In this document: positions 26,354 to 35,186 of the stretch, piece by piece | Numbering within the stretch: position 1 is the first letter of the stretch | Layout: the number at the start of each line of letters is the position of its first letter | DNA from: Oscillospiraceae bacterium | Lineage (GTDB): Bacteria > Bacillota > Clostridia > Oscillospirales > Oscillospiraceae | Direction: 5' to 3' | Length of the DNA: 64,000 nucleotides | NCBI GenBank assembly: GCA_910575505.1 | Contig: CAJTFK010000012.1 | Span: 1-64,000 of the forward strand | Notes under the pieces: model-generated | Seen by the model: only the letters and a program-made list of their open reading frames with translations | What the model was told of the DNA's origin: nothing | The model's database searches: none | Position numbers and translations under genes: made by a program

Positions 26354-27785
26354 TTTGCAGCCTCCTTCTTCTCATGACCACCCAAATACCGGCGAGCAGG
26401 TACAGCAGCGGAAACGTGCCGATCATAACCGCCTTCAGCAGTGAGGCGGTGGAGTCGCTGATGGTCAGGTAGTTGTAGTCCAGGGATTTGCTTCGAATTG
26501 CCATGGCTTCCGTCTCGCCGATCAGGGAGGACAGGGCGTTCATCCCCAGGTTGCTGTTGGCCCCAGAGGAGGCGGCGTTCCAGACGTCCTCCAGAAAGAG
26601 GGACGAGGTAAACCAGACGATGCTTCCGCCTCCGGGAGTTTCGATGCTGACAGCCAGGGCGAAGGGGCCGGAAACGTCCCCGTCCTCTCGCTCGTAAGTG
26701 GTCAGCTGATAGCCCGCCCGCTTGCTGAACGCCGCGTCCGAGGAGGTCAGCAGCTCCGTGACGGCTTCCTCGCTTCCCGTCAGGGTCAGTCCGACAGCAA
26801 TGGGCATGACCGGGTAATAGTTTTCATCCATAAGCGGCTGCGTGACGGCGTGGCTGTGCATAGCGGGCAGAAGGGCGGGAGGTCCCTGGAAGGTGTAATG
26901 CTCCCGGTCCGCTTCCACGACGATGCCCTCCGCGGCCTCGATGCCGTAGTCGGACAGCAGGCTGTACAGCGTTTCAAGATTCCCCTCCTCAACGGGGCCC
27001 GCCGCCGCCAGCAGCTTCCCGCCGTTTTTCGTATAGTCCGCCAGCAGGTTCCGCTCCTCCTCTGAGAGGTCGCTTTTCGGCGCGTAGATCATGACGCAGT
27101 CCGCATCCTCCGGGATCTCGTCCACAGTCAGCAGGGAGAGGGTGTTGATCTCGATGTTTTCCTTTTCGATCTGCTCCCGGAAGGAGTCGGGCAGCTCCGC
27201 CTCTCCGTGCCCTTCCAGCAGGTAGAGCTGAGGCAGCTCCTCCCGGACCACATAGTCAATGGCGGAGGTGATGGCGCCTTCGCCGTCAAAGTCCGTGGTG
27301 CTGTATCGTCCGGTATACAGGTCCACGTCCCCCAGATAAATGTCGTCCAGAGCGATATAACGGCTCCGCTGGCCGCACTCCACAATCAGGCTGTTGTTCT
27401 GTACGGTTTCATCGGTGTACTGCTGGGTAAAGGTGGGATATACGTCCGGGTTCTTTTTCACCACGTTGATATGGTCCGAAAGGCTGTCGTACTTGCTCAG
27501 CAGGTTTTCCAGCACCTCGTCCTCCTCACCGGCCTGAACCACCCAATAAATGGTCACATCCTGCTCCAGAGCGCCCGCCACCACCTTGGTATTGCTGGTG
27601 ATGGAGTAGAGCTTGGAGGCGCTGATGTCATATTTGGTCAGACGGGCCGGGAGGACGGAGACCAGGAGATTGACCGCCACCAGAATGGCCAGCACCACCG
27701 CGGAAATGGCCAGGGCGTAGGCCCCGCCCCGGAGGGCGTTTTGGCTCTCCGCGCCTCCGGCGTTTCGGAAGTTCCATTGTTTCAT
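26340..27785 (-). CDS. GldG-like ABC-associated protein
   Basis: A 481-residue protein with an N-terminal membrane segment (about 22-45), a large external domain of the ABC-type uncharacterised/GldG family (ARLTKYDISASKLYSITSNT, LYLLEGHGEAELPDSF, DCVMIYAPKSDLSEEERNLL) and a C-terminal membrane segment (about 452-472) followed by an Arg-rich tail. It starts at the permease stop codon. GldG works with the GldA ATPase and GldF permease in gliding bacteria; here a different role in envelope transport is likely. Confidence 0.78.
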   Translation of the reverse strand: MKQWNFRNAGGAESQNALRGGAYALAISAVVLAILVAVNLLVSVLPARLTKYDISASKLYSITSNTKVVAGALEQDVTIYWVVQAGEEDEVLENLLSKYDSLSDHINVVKKNPDVYPTFTQQYTDETVQNNSLIVECGQRSRYIALDDIYLGDVDLYTGRYSTTDFDGEGAITSAIDYVVREELPQLYLLEGHGEAELPDSFREQIEKENIEINTLSLLTVDEIPEDADCVMIYAPKSDLSEEERNLLADYTKNGGKLLAAAGPVEEGNLETLYSLLSDYGIEAAEGIVVEADREHYTFQGPPALLPAMHSHAVTQPLMDENYYPVMPIAVGLTLTGSEEAVTELLTSSDAAFSKRAGYQLTTYEREDGDVSGPFALAVSIETPGGGSIVWFTSSLFLEDVWNAASSGANSNLGMNALSSLIGETEAMAIRSKSLDYNYLTISDSTASLLKAVMIGTFPLLYLLAGIWVVMRRRRLQNEPV

Positions 27786-28648
27786 CAGTTGTACCTCCGT
27801 TTCTCCAGGGACTGCACGGACAGGAAGAGGAAAAACACAATGACGCTGCCATAGTAGACAATGGAGGTCATGTCAAAGACTCCGTTGACAAAGCTGTGGA
27901 AGCGGTCAAAGAGGGAGAGCCTGGTCATCACGGCGGGCAGAAGCCCCTCCAACCCGTTTCCGTCCAGGAAGCAGGCGGCGGCGGTCAAAACCGCCAGAAC
28001 CAGGCAGACGGCATAGGCCAGATGTTCGTTTTGTGTCAGGTGCTTGACTATGGCCCCGAAAGCGAGTATCAGAACGCACAGGGCGGCCACCGAGCCGAAC
28101 GTGGAGGAAGAGACGTATTCCGACAAGCTGACGCTGTAGTAGTTCAGCAGGATCACCGCGATTCCGATTCCGGCGGCGAAGCCCTGGTTGTCCGTTAGGG
28201 AGGAAATGAACACCCCCAGGGCGATCAAGGCGGCGCCCATGACGAAAAAGGCCAGGATGGACCCGTAGGATGTGAGCAGGTACACGTCTCCGAACTGCGC
28301 GAAAATCAGAGGATAAACCGCAATGACGCACAGCGGAATCAGGTAAACCGTCAGCAGAGCCAGATACTTGCCCAGGACTACCTGGGTGGTGCTGATGGGG
28401 AGGGAGTAGAGGAGCTGGTCGGTCCGCTGCTTCCGCTCCTCGGCCAGGACCCGCATGGTCAGGATGGGGACGATCACCACAAACACCAGACTGCTGAAAT
28501 TCAGCACAAATTCAAAGTTGCTCACCGCCGCCTGGATGTTGTAGAGCAGCGCGCCGATCCCCACAAAGGCCAGCAGAAACGCGCCGAACACATAGGCCGT
28601 CAGGGAGTGGAAATAGCCCCTCAGTTCATGCTTTAACACCGCTGTCAT
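27785..28648 (-). CDS. ABC-2 permease, GldF-like
   Basis: A 287-residue membrane protein with about six segments. It opens MTAVLKHELRGYFHSLTAYV, the usual GldF/ABC-2 lead, and contains VPILTMRVLAEERKQRT, the cytoplasmic motif of this family. It overlaps the ATPase gene by 4 bp and the GldG-like gene by one base, so the operon is tightly coupled. Confidence 0.82.
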   Translation of the reverse strand: MTAVLKHELRGYFHSLTAYVFGAFLLAFVGIGALLYNIQAAVSNFEFVLNFSSLVFVVIVPILTMRVLAEERKQRTDQLLYSLPISTTQVVLGKYLALLTVYLIPLCVIAVYPLIFAQFGDVYLLTSYGSILAFFVMGAALIALGVFISSLTDNQGFAAGIGIAVILLNYYSVSLSEYVSSSTFGSVAALCVLILAFGAIVKHLTQNEHLAYAVCLVLAVLTAAACFLDGNGLEGLLPAVMTRLSLFDRFHSFVNGVFDMTSIVYYGSVIVFFLFLSVQSLEKRRYN

Positions 28649-29649
28649 TCCTCCGCCGCCTCGCTTTCTTCCGTATTCTCCGCGTCTTTTACAGGCTCCC
28701 CGGCTTCTGCCGGATCGCTGTCCGTCAGCTCCAGGAAGATGTCTTCCAGATTGGCTTTCTTCACCGTCATCTCCAGCAGAACCTTCCCGGCGGCGGCAAA
28801 GGCGGAAAAGACGGCTCTTGAAAGCGTATAAACATCGCTGAGGTCCGTTTTGATATGGGCTGTCGCAAAACCGTCCGATTCTTCCTTCACGCTCAGGTCC
28901 GTGATATGGTCGATTCCGTTCAAAAGAACCAGCGCCTCATCCGCCGGGGCGTCCGTGGTCAGGATGATCTCGTTGGGGGACAGCAGGTGCTTTTCCAGAT
29001 TCTCCGGACGGTCAAAGGCCACCAGCTTCCCCTTTGCGATCATGATGATCTGGTCGCAGAGAGCCTGCACCTCCGAGAGAATATGGGAGCTGAAAATAAC
29101 CGTATGGCTCCGGCCCAGCTCTTTGATCAGATCCCGGATCTCAATGATCTGAATAGGGTCCAGGCCCACCGTCGGCTCGTCCAGGATGATGACAGCGGGA
29201 TTGCCCAGCAGAGCCTGGGCAATGCCCACCCGCTGCTTATAGCCCTTGGACAGCGCGGAAATGCGCCGGCGCCTCACCTCGGTGAGCCTGGTCTGCCGGA
29301 TGACCTCCTCAATCTGCCCGGCCAGCTCCGCGCCCCGCAGGCCCTTGGCCTCGCCGACAAAGCGGAGGTATTCCTCCGGGGTCTCGCTCATGTACAGCGG
29401 CGGCTGCTCCGGAAGATAGCCGATCAGCCGCTTGGCCTTGTCCGGCTGCTCAAAGACGTCATAGCCGCCGATTTTGACACGGCCCTCCGTGGCGGAGAGA
29501 CAGCCGGTCATGATGTTCATCGTCGTGGATTTTCCCGCGCCGTTGGGACCTAAAAACCCATAGATCCCCCCGCTTTCCACGGTGAAGCTCAGGTCGGATA
29601 CCGCCGTGTGCTCCCCATACCGCTTGGTCAGGTGTTCAATTTCAATCAA
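28645..29649 (-). CDS. ABC transporter ATPase, GldA-like
   Basis: A 334-residue ATPase: Walker A GPNGAGKSTTMN near 38, signature LSKGYKQRVGIAQALL, Walker B VIILDEPTVGLDP, switch His in FSSHILSEVQ. A C-terminal extension of about 100 residues ends in an acidic tail (DPAEAGEPVKDAENTEESEA). It is the first gene of the operon; AAGGAGGG precedes the ATG and a TATAAT lies on the minus strand at 29687-29682. Confidence 0.85.
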   Translation of the reverse strand: MIEIEHLTKRYGEHTAVSDLSFTVESGGIYGFLGPNGAGKSTTMNIMTGCLSATEGRVKIGGYDVFEQPDKAKRLIGYLPEQPPLYMSETPEEYLRFVGEAKGLRGAELAGQIEEVIRQTRLTEVRRRRISALSKGYKQRVGIAQALLGNPAVIILDEPTVGLDPIQIIEIRDLIKELGRSHTVIFSSHILSEVQALCDQIIMIAKGKLVAFDRPENLEKHLLSPNEIILTTDAPADEALVLLNGIDHITDLSVKEESDGFATAHIKTDLSDVYTLSRAVFSAFAAAGKVLLEMTVKKANLEDIFLELTDSDPAEAGEPVKDAENTEESEAAEE

Positions 29650-29816
29650 GGGAATTCCCTCCTTTTGGTTGGAATGGGACCATTATAGAGGGGGGACTTA
29701 AAACCGAGTTAAAAAATATTCTCAAATTTGGGGGGATTTTTAAGCTGCTTTTGAGTTCCGGCTTTATAATGACTCTTATACCAAAGGGTAAATCAGAACG
29801 TCAGGAGGGGCGTGAC

Positions 29817-30278
29817 ATGAAATGGAAACTCGCGGGCGTCCTGCTGGCGGCGGGGCTGCTGCTGGCGTTATGCGGCTGCCAGGGCCCGCCGAAGGCCAGG
29901 GCGCGTCCCGCAGGCAGGGCCACCGTGGCGATTGCCGCGGCGTTCCAATGGGAGGATGGCTCCATTCTCTCGGACAGCAGCGTGACGTTCTCCGGCGAGG
30001 AGGCGGACTACCGGCTGGACGGCGGAGCCGTGAGGGTTGCGGGCCTGCCCAGAGAGGGCTTGCTCACGCTGACGGTTCTCGACCAGCGGCGGCAGCCCCA
30101 GGGAAGTTCGGTGCTCTCCCTCTCTCAGGGGGCGGTGATCGACGTGGCGGCAGGCAGGGATGGCCGGGAGTACATCACCCTAAAAGCGGACACAGAGGAA
30201 ATTGCCCTTGATTTTACGCTGTGCCGGGACGGAACGCTCCTCTGCGTGCTGCACTTGGCGGAGTTTCCGGACGTCTGA
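29817..30278 (+). CDS. Small lipoprotein, start of HtrA operon
   Basis: A 153-residue secreted lipoprotein: signal peptide LAGVLLAAGLLLALCGC with a lipobox-like Cys near residue 18-20, then a predicted beta-sandwich-type domain without Cys. AGGAGGGG lies just upstream of the ATG. It precedes the HtrA protease by 49 bp and is likely co-transcribed with it and with the two-component genes. I do not recognise a named family; a role as sensor or substrate partner of the protease is speculation. Confidence 0.7.
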   Translation: MKWKLAGVLLAAGLLLALCGCQGPPKARARPAGRATVAIAAAFQWEDGSILSDSSVTFSGEEADYRLDGGAVRVAGLPREGLLTLTVLDQRRQPQGSSVLSLSQGAVIDVAAGRDGREYITLKADTEEIALDFTLCRDGTLLCVLHLAEFPDV

Positions 30279-30327
30279 CAGAGAAGAAGTCTCAACGTTG
30301 CAGAACATCATGAAAAGGAAGTGTATT

Positions 30328-31338
30328 ATGAAATTATTTGGGAAGAGAATGGCGGCTGCGATGCTCGCCGCGCTTTTATGCGTGAGCCTCCTTGGCGTCA
30401 GTGCCTCTGCCGCAACCCTTGTGGCGGTGGATCTGGCGGACACGGTGGACAAAGCCGCCCCCAGCGTCGTCGAGGTTTTTACGGAAACCAAACGGGTCAG
30501 CCCCTTCTACCAGGAATACGTCACTGAGGGCGCAGGAAGCGGCGTGGTGCTGACGGCGGACGGGTACATCGTCACCAATCACCATGTCATTGATGGGGCC
30601 AGCGCCGTCCGGGTCCGCCTGAGCGGCGGGGATACCTGCGCTGCCACGCTGATCGGCACAGATTCCAAAACAGATCTGGCGGTTCTGAAAATCGAGGCCG
30701 CGGACCTGGTCCCTGCGAAGCTGTCGGATTCCTCCAAGGCGCGGGTGGGCGACTTTGTGATCGCCATCGGCAATCCTCTGGGAGAGCTGGGCGGCACCGT
30801 GACGGAGGGCATCATCAGCGCCAGGGACCGGGAGATCTCCATTGACGGACAGGCCATGACGCTGCTGCAAACCTCGGCGGCGGTGAATCCGGGCAATTCG
30901 GGAGGCGGCCTGTTTGATTTGAACGGGGAACTGGTCGGCGTGGTCAACTCCAAATCCGCCGGAAGCGACATTGAGGGCCTCGCCTTCGCCATCCCTTCCA
31001 ATACGGTGCAGGAGATCACCCGGGAGCTGATCCGGTACGGCTATGTGACTGGGCGGCCCCAGCTGGGAATTACCGTAACTGAAGTTTCCAGGCCGGCAAT
31101 CGGCTGGCAGACGTATTTCGACAAGCCCGGCGTGTACATTGCCCAGGTCACCGAGGAAAACGGGCTGAAAGCGGGAGACCGCCTGATTCAAATCGACGGA
31201 ACGAATATCGGCGGCTCCGAGGACATCCCGGCAGTCCTGGACCGGCACAGCGTGGGCGATACGGTGAAGGTGACCGTCTCCCGAGGGGGGCGGGAAACCT
31301 CCGTCAGCGTGAGGCTCACGGAGAAAAAGGCGGCGTAA
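30328..31338 (+). CDS. HtrA/DegP-type secreted serine protease with PDZ domain
   Basis: A 336-residue trypsin-like protease. A cleavable signal peptide (about 1-26, ending ASAA) is followed by the catalytic triad His (TNHHVIDG), Asp (SKTDLAVLK) and Ser (NPGNSGGGLFD), then one PDZ domain (about 245-330, GVYIAQVTEENGLKAGDRL). Start ATG 30328 has AGGA eight bases upstream. Membrane-anchored HtrA is usual in Bacillota; here the N-terminus looks like a true signal peptide, though cleavage is not certain. It handles misfolded exported proteins. It is followed 12 bp later by a two-component pair, suggesting an envelope-stress circuit. Confidence 0.88.
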   Translation: MKLFGKRMAAAMLAALLCVSLLGVSASAATLVAVDLADTVDKAAPSVVEVFTETKRVSPFYQEYVTEGAGSGVVLTADGYIVTNHHVIDGASAVRVRLSGGDTCAATLIGTDSKTDLAVLKIEAADLVPAKLSDSSKARVGDFVIAIGNPLGELGGTVTEGIISARDREISIDGQAMTLLQTSAAVNPGNSGGGLFDLNGELVGVVNSKSAGSDIEGLAFAIPSNTVQEITRELIRYGYVTGRPQLGITVTEVSRPAIGWQTYFDKPGVYIAQVTEENGLKAGDRLIQIDGTNIGGSEDIPAVLDRHSVGDTVKVTVSRGGRETSVSVRLTEKKAA

Positions 31339-31350
31339 GGGGCGATTCGT

Positions 31351-32025
31351 ATGCGGATTTTGATTGCGGACGACGAGCCGGAGATGACCAGAGTGCTGGA
31401 AGCTCTTTTGAAGCGGGAACGCTGTTCCGTCGATGTGGTCCACAACGGGCAGGACGCCCTGGACTACGCCTTGGCGGATAACTATGACTGCCTGATCCTG
31501 GATATCATGATGCCGAAGCTGGACGGCATCCAGGTTCTGCAGGCCCTTCGGGGCAAACAGGTTGCCACTCCAGTGCTTCTCCTGACTGCGAAAAGCCAGG
31601 TGGAGGACCGGGTCGCCGGGCTGGACAGCGGCGCGGACGACTACCTGCCCAAGCCCTTTGACAGCCGGGAACTGATCGCGCGGGTCCGGGCCCTGACCCG
31701 CCGGGGCGGAGCGTATACCCCCGGCGTGCTGACGGCGGGCAATGTGACCCTGGACCGCTCCACCTTCGAGCTGAAATGCGGGACCGCCCGCGTCCGCCTG
31801 GGGAACAAGGAATTTCAAATGCTGGAGCTGCTCATGCGCCAGACGGGCCGCCCCATTTCCACGGAACAGTTCATGGAGCATATCTGGGGCTATGACAGCG
31901 AGGCGGAGATCAACGTGGTCTGGGCTTACATTTCCTATCTCCGGCGAAAGCTGGAGGCGGTGGGGGCCGATGTCCGGCTCTCTCTCCGGCGGGGGCAGGG
32001 GTATCTGCTGGAGGAGGTCTTATGA
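31351..32025 (+). CDS. OmpR/PhoB-type response regulator (HtrA operon)
   Basis: A 224-residue regulator with acidic pocket ILIADDEPEMTRV, phosphoacceptor Asp in DCLILDIMMPKLDG near 51, Lys in LPKPFDSRELIARV, and a winged-helix output domain (about 125-222) ending LRRGQGYLLEEVL. It overlaps the kinase gene by 4 bp. It resembles CiaR, which controls htrA in streptococci; the shared neighbourhood supports the comparison, but the orthology is inference. Confidence 0.88.
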   Translation: MRILIADDEPEMTRVLEALLKRERCSVDVVHNGQDALDYALADNYDCLILDIMMPKLDGIQVLQALRGKQVATPVLLLTAKSQVEDRVAGLDSGADDYLPKPFDSRELIARVRALTRRGGAYTPGVLTAGNVTLDRSTFELKCGTARVRLGNKEFQMLELLMRQTGRPISTEQFMEHIWGYDSEAEINVVWAYISYLRRKLEAVGADVRLSLRRGQGYLLEEVL

Positions 32026-33293
32026 TCCGCTCCCTTCGCCGGAAGTTCATCGCCATCGCCATGGCCTCTCTGCTGGGGACCATGACGGTTCTCTGTGTTT
32101 CCATCGGCGTCGGGAACCACTGGATCACGGCAAGGCGGGTGGACCGGGCCATCTCCCTGCTGTATCAGAACGGCGGGACCTTTCTTCCCCCCGGCGCGGC
32201 CTTTGACCCCTCCAATTTTGAGTTTCAGGTGACGCCGGAAACGGCTTTCGAGACCCGATACTTCATCGTGGAGCTCACGGCCCGGCGGGAAGTGAAATCG
32301 GTAGACCTGGAGCACATCGCCGCCTTTGACCGCCAGAGCGTCACGGAGACGATCAGCAAGGTGATGGAGGCGGACGCCGGCCGGGGCTATGTGGACTACT
32401 ACCGCTTCGGCGTGTTCCCGAACGAGGACGGCGGCAGCACCCTGATCGTTCTGGACTGCTTTCTCCTGCTTCAGGCGTCCAATAATACGGTCCGCGTCAT
32501 GGCCATCGTGTTTCTGGTCTGCGCGCTGGTGGTGTTTCTTCTTCTGCTGGTGCTTTCCAAGCGGGCCATTCGCCCCTTCGCCCAAAATCTGGAGCGGCAG
32601 CGGCAGTTTGTGACCGACGCTTCCCATGAGCTGAAAACGCCTCTTTCCATCCTGTCGGCGGACCTGGACCTGCTGTCGGATTCCTGTGGGGAAAGCCAAT
32701 GGCTGGGAAGCGCCCGGACGCAGATCGCCCGGCTGGACAAGCTGATCCGCAATCTGGTGGAGCTGGCCCGCACGGAGGAGACCATCCGGGAGGGAGCCTC
32801 AGAGGTATTCTCCCTCAGCGACGTTGCCTTGGCCAGCGCAGAGGCCTTTGAGCCCCTGGCGGAGGCGGAGGGGAATACGCTGACGGCGGAGATCGCCGAC
32901 GGCGTAGAGCTGCGAGGCGTCCAGGACGACCTGTTCCGGCTCTTTTCCATCCTTCTGGACAACGCGGTCAAATACTGCGACGCGGGCGGAACGATCCGCC
33001 TGTCCCTATTACAGCGGGGCCGGAGGGTCCGCCTTTCTGTCTCCAATCCATGCGCAGGCCTAAATCCCGCCCAGCTGCCCCGCTATTTTGACCGGTTCTA
33101 CAGGGCGGACTCCTCACGAGCCAGAACTACCGGCGGATATGGAATCGGCCTGTCTACGGCCAGAGCCATCGTTGCCCGCCACCGGGGGCGGCTGACCAAT
33201 CATTACGCGAATGGGATCATCACCTTCACCGCACTCCTTCCCCAGATCAATGAAAAACACGGGAATACCTCCGGCTCCAGGGGCTTTTTGTAA
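32022..33293 (+). CDS. Sensor histidine kinase (HtrA operon)
   Basis: A 423-residue kinase. Two membrane segments (about 12-32 and 160-182) flank an external domain of about 125 residues. The HisKA box is DASHELKTPLSILSADLD; the ATPase domain has the N box ILLDNAVKYCDAGG and a G2 box TTGGYGIGLSTARAIV. The G1 region reads VSNPCAGLNP instead of the usual DNGxG, a weak G1 often seen in CiaH/ResE-like kinases. The extracytoplasmic domain has no recognisable ligand fold. Confidence 0.85.
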   Translation: MIRSLRRKFIAIAMASLLGTMTVLCVSIGVGNHWITARRVDRAISLLYQNGGTFLPPGAAFDPSNFEFQVTPETAFETRYFIVELTARREVKSVDLEHIAAFDRQSVTETISKVMEADAGRGYVDYYRFGVFPNEDGGSTLIVLDCFLLLQASNNTVRVMAIVFLVCALVVFLLLLVLSKRAIRPFAQNLERQRQFVTDASHELKTPLSILSADLDLLSDSCGESQWLGSARTQIARLDKLIRNLVELARTEETIREGASEVFSLSDVALASAEAFEPLAEAEGNTLTAEIADGVELRGVQDDLFRLFSILLDNAVKYCDAGGTIRLSLLQRGRRVRLSVSNPCAGLNPAQLPRYFDRFYRADSSRARTTGGYGIGLSTARAIVARHRGRLTNHYANGIITFTALLPQINEKHGNTSGSRGFL

Positions 33294-33386
33294 GTTTAGG
33301 AATTGCGAAATGAGACGTAAGAAAGTAGAAAACGGGCGCGGGCGGCTGTTCAGCCGGGCGAGAACCAAAAGGAGGGTGACCCATAG

Positions 33387-33834
33387 ATGAAGAGCATGAT
33401 TCTCCCTGGACAAGACCTTGTTAGAACTCCCATCGTCGAAGCGCTTCAGGGAGCAAATCCCCAATTTTGTACACATAATCCGGGTTTCATGGGAAATTGC
33501 CAGCGTTGTGTGGCCGCCTATGAAGCGCGGCGAAGGGGCTACGATGTGAGCGCAAAGCCCGTATATTCAGTGAAGCCGACAGCCTGCCATTTATGAACGG
33601 GAAAAAAGGCTGGCCCACAGTCTGCCAAAATTATAAGTTGGAGAGCTGCGCGGCGCCTACTCCGGAATTGGCCAAAGGGAAAGTGGAAGCCTTGATGAAA
33701 CTTTACGGGAATGGAAGCCGGGCAGTTGTAAAGCTCAATTGGCGGCTGACGCCCAATGGGCATGTGTTTATTGCGGAAAATCAAGAGGAAACCGTTTGTT
33801 TTCTCGACTTGCAGACAAGAACTCCTTCAGCGTG
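33387..33834 (+). pseudogene. Papain-fold toxin (Tox-PL-like) C-terminal remnant
   Basis: Two frames joined by a shift near 33571 read NPGFMGNCQRCVAAYEARRR GYDV, then EADSLPFMNGKKGW, then RAVVKLNWRLTPNGHVFIAE and FLDLQT. The NCQRCV-AYE-RRRGYDV pattern with the catalytic Cys, the later GHVFIAE His, and FLDxQT Asp fit the papain-fold (glutamine deamidase-like) toxin domains found at the ends of polymorphic or element-borne toxins. The long N-terminal delivery part is absent, so this is a detached, frameshifted tip. It overlaps the secreted-protein fragment on the other strand. Confidence 0.6.
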
Positions 33835-33944
33835 ATCGTATCTCTGGCAGCGAAGGCTGTGGTGGGGAACAGGCCCAGGACACAGATCAGTGCCAGCAGC
33901 AGGACTGTCAGGCGCGTTCGCAGGGAATGAAGCTTTTCGTGCAT
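33768..33944 (-). pseudogene. Truncated secreted protein (signal peptide only)
   Basis: A 58-codon frame begins MHEKLHSLRTRLTVLLLALI and continues CVLGLFPTTAFA, a clear signal peptide of about 32 residues, then about 26 more residues before running into the toxin remnant in antisense and stopping. GGAAAGGAA lies upstream of the ATG. It looks like the 5' end of a large secreted or surface protein whose remainder was lost when the toxin fragment joined here. Confidence 0.55.
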
Positions 33945-33983
33945 AAATGATTCCTTTCCAAACTGAATTTTTGAAAGAAAAAA

Positions 33984-34012
33984 AGTCCCATTGGCGTCTT
34001 GCCAATGGGACT
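33984..34012 (-). terminator. Terminator of the CAP-domain gene
   Basis: AGTCCCATTGGC, loop GTCTT, GCCAATGGGACT; on the minus strand it is followed by a run of seven T. It ends the gene at 34043. Confidence 0.9.
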
Positions 34013-34042
34013 CTGTATGGTATGAAGCCGTTCCAGAGAGGT

Positions 34043-34813
34043 TTATTCGTAGGGATTGTGGCTGGTGGGAGCGCCCGCGACCATGCAGCAGTAGGCTTTT
34101 CCGTTTTTGAAGGTAACGCCGGTTCCGATGTGGGACGCCTCCGCCAGCAGCATGGTTTTAAAGTGCCTGGGAGAGTTGAGCCAGTTGTTGACGGCGCGTT
34201 GGGCGGCGTTGACGGTGCCAGTGAACACGGTCAGGTTGTCACCGAAGCCGTAGGGATAGCCGGCGTCGACAGTGGCCTGACCCTCCTCCGGAGCGTGATG
34301 CCAGGTATAGCGCCGGTTGGAGCAGGCTTGGGCTGCGTTCATCAAGGCCTCGTTAACTGGTAACTCCGACGCCCCATTGGCCTTTCTGGTCTGGTTGATG
34401 AGGCGGATCATCTCCTGCCGTATCTCCATGTTGTCTGTCAGGCCAGCGCTGTCCCCGCTGGCGGGTGCTTCCGGCGCGACGGAGGCGGGTCCGACCGTCA
34501 GCGTTACACTCCCGCATTCCCCAGCGCTGTTGGATGCGGTGATTTCTGCGCTCCCCTCCGCCTTGGTGACGGCTACCCAGAAGGTCAGTACCCGTTCCAC
34601 TGCTACCGTATCCAAGTCGCTGGAGGTGACGGTGTAGTCTGTACCGCTGGGGCCGATGATGAGGCCGCTTCGCTCTCCTACCTCCAGGGTATTGCCCTTG
34701 TGGCTGCTTACCCCGATAACCAGGGCCTTCGCCGCCATTGCGGGAACGGCGAGGACGGCTGCAAAGATGGTTGCCGTCAGTGCGGCGGCAGTGCGCTTTT
34801 TCGTACTGGTCAT
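34043..34813 (-). CDS. Secreted CAP/SCP-domain protein
   Basis: A 256-residue exported protein: signal peptide (about 1-26, ending VPAMA), an Ig-like or Big-type beta domain (about 30-105), a Pro/Ala linker, and a C-terminal CAP domain (about 125-255) with INQTRKANGASELPVNEALM, WHHAPEEG, GFGDNL and NSPRHFKTML. CAP domains of YkwD type are common in spore- or surface-associated proteins of Clostridia. Start ATG 34813 was chosen over 34825 because the signal peptide fits better; both share weak ribosome-binding sites. Confidence 0.8.
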   Translation of the reverse strand: MTSTKKRTAAALTATIFAAVLAVPAMAAKALVIGVSSHKGNTLEVGERSGLIIGPSGTDYTVTSSDLDTVAVERVLTFWVAVTKAEGSAEITASNSAGECGSVTLTVGPASVAPEAPASGDSAGLTDNMEIRQEMIRLINQTRKANGASELPVNEALMNAAQACSNRRYTWHHAPEEGQATVDAGYPYGFGDNLTVFTGTVNAAQRAVNNWLNSPRHFKTMLLAEASHIGTGVTFKNGKAYCCMVAGAPTSHNPYE

Positions 34814-34825
34814 TTGTATTTCCAC

Positions 34826-35186
34826 ATGATTTCAGTGTTTTGTGGGGCTTTTGCAAGCAACACAATACCGAAACAGGAGGCGAAAGTCGATAGAAAATTG
34901 CAATCTAAAACGGAGAAATCCGAGAGCAAAAACGAAGCATTTTATATAGTGACCGCAAGAGGGAGGTGGAGATGCGCTCTATTTCCTGACCACATAATTT
35001 GCCACAGACAGGCGTGGAACACATGGAAACACGGGTTTCAAAGAGTGCCGGAGAGTAAATAAAATGGAACAGAAACGCCTATAAACTATCAAAATATGTC
35101 TAAAAAATCTTTGCAGACTTTTTTGGATACAGCGGCGCAGTTTTTGATTTATACAGGCCTGCTCTCAATATCCATCACATATGCGC
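34826..35186. other. Intergenic region without a recognisable gene
   Basis: About 360 bp of relatively AT-rich sequence between the CAP-domain gene (leaving leftward) and the 3' end of gntR. I see no open frame with a ribosome-binding site, no RNA gene and no clear terminator. It should contain the CAP gene promoter. Confidence 0.5.
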
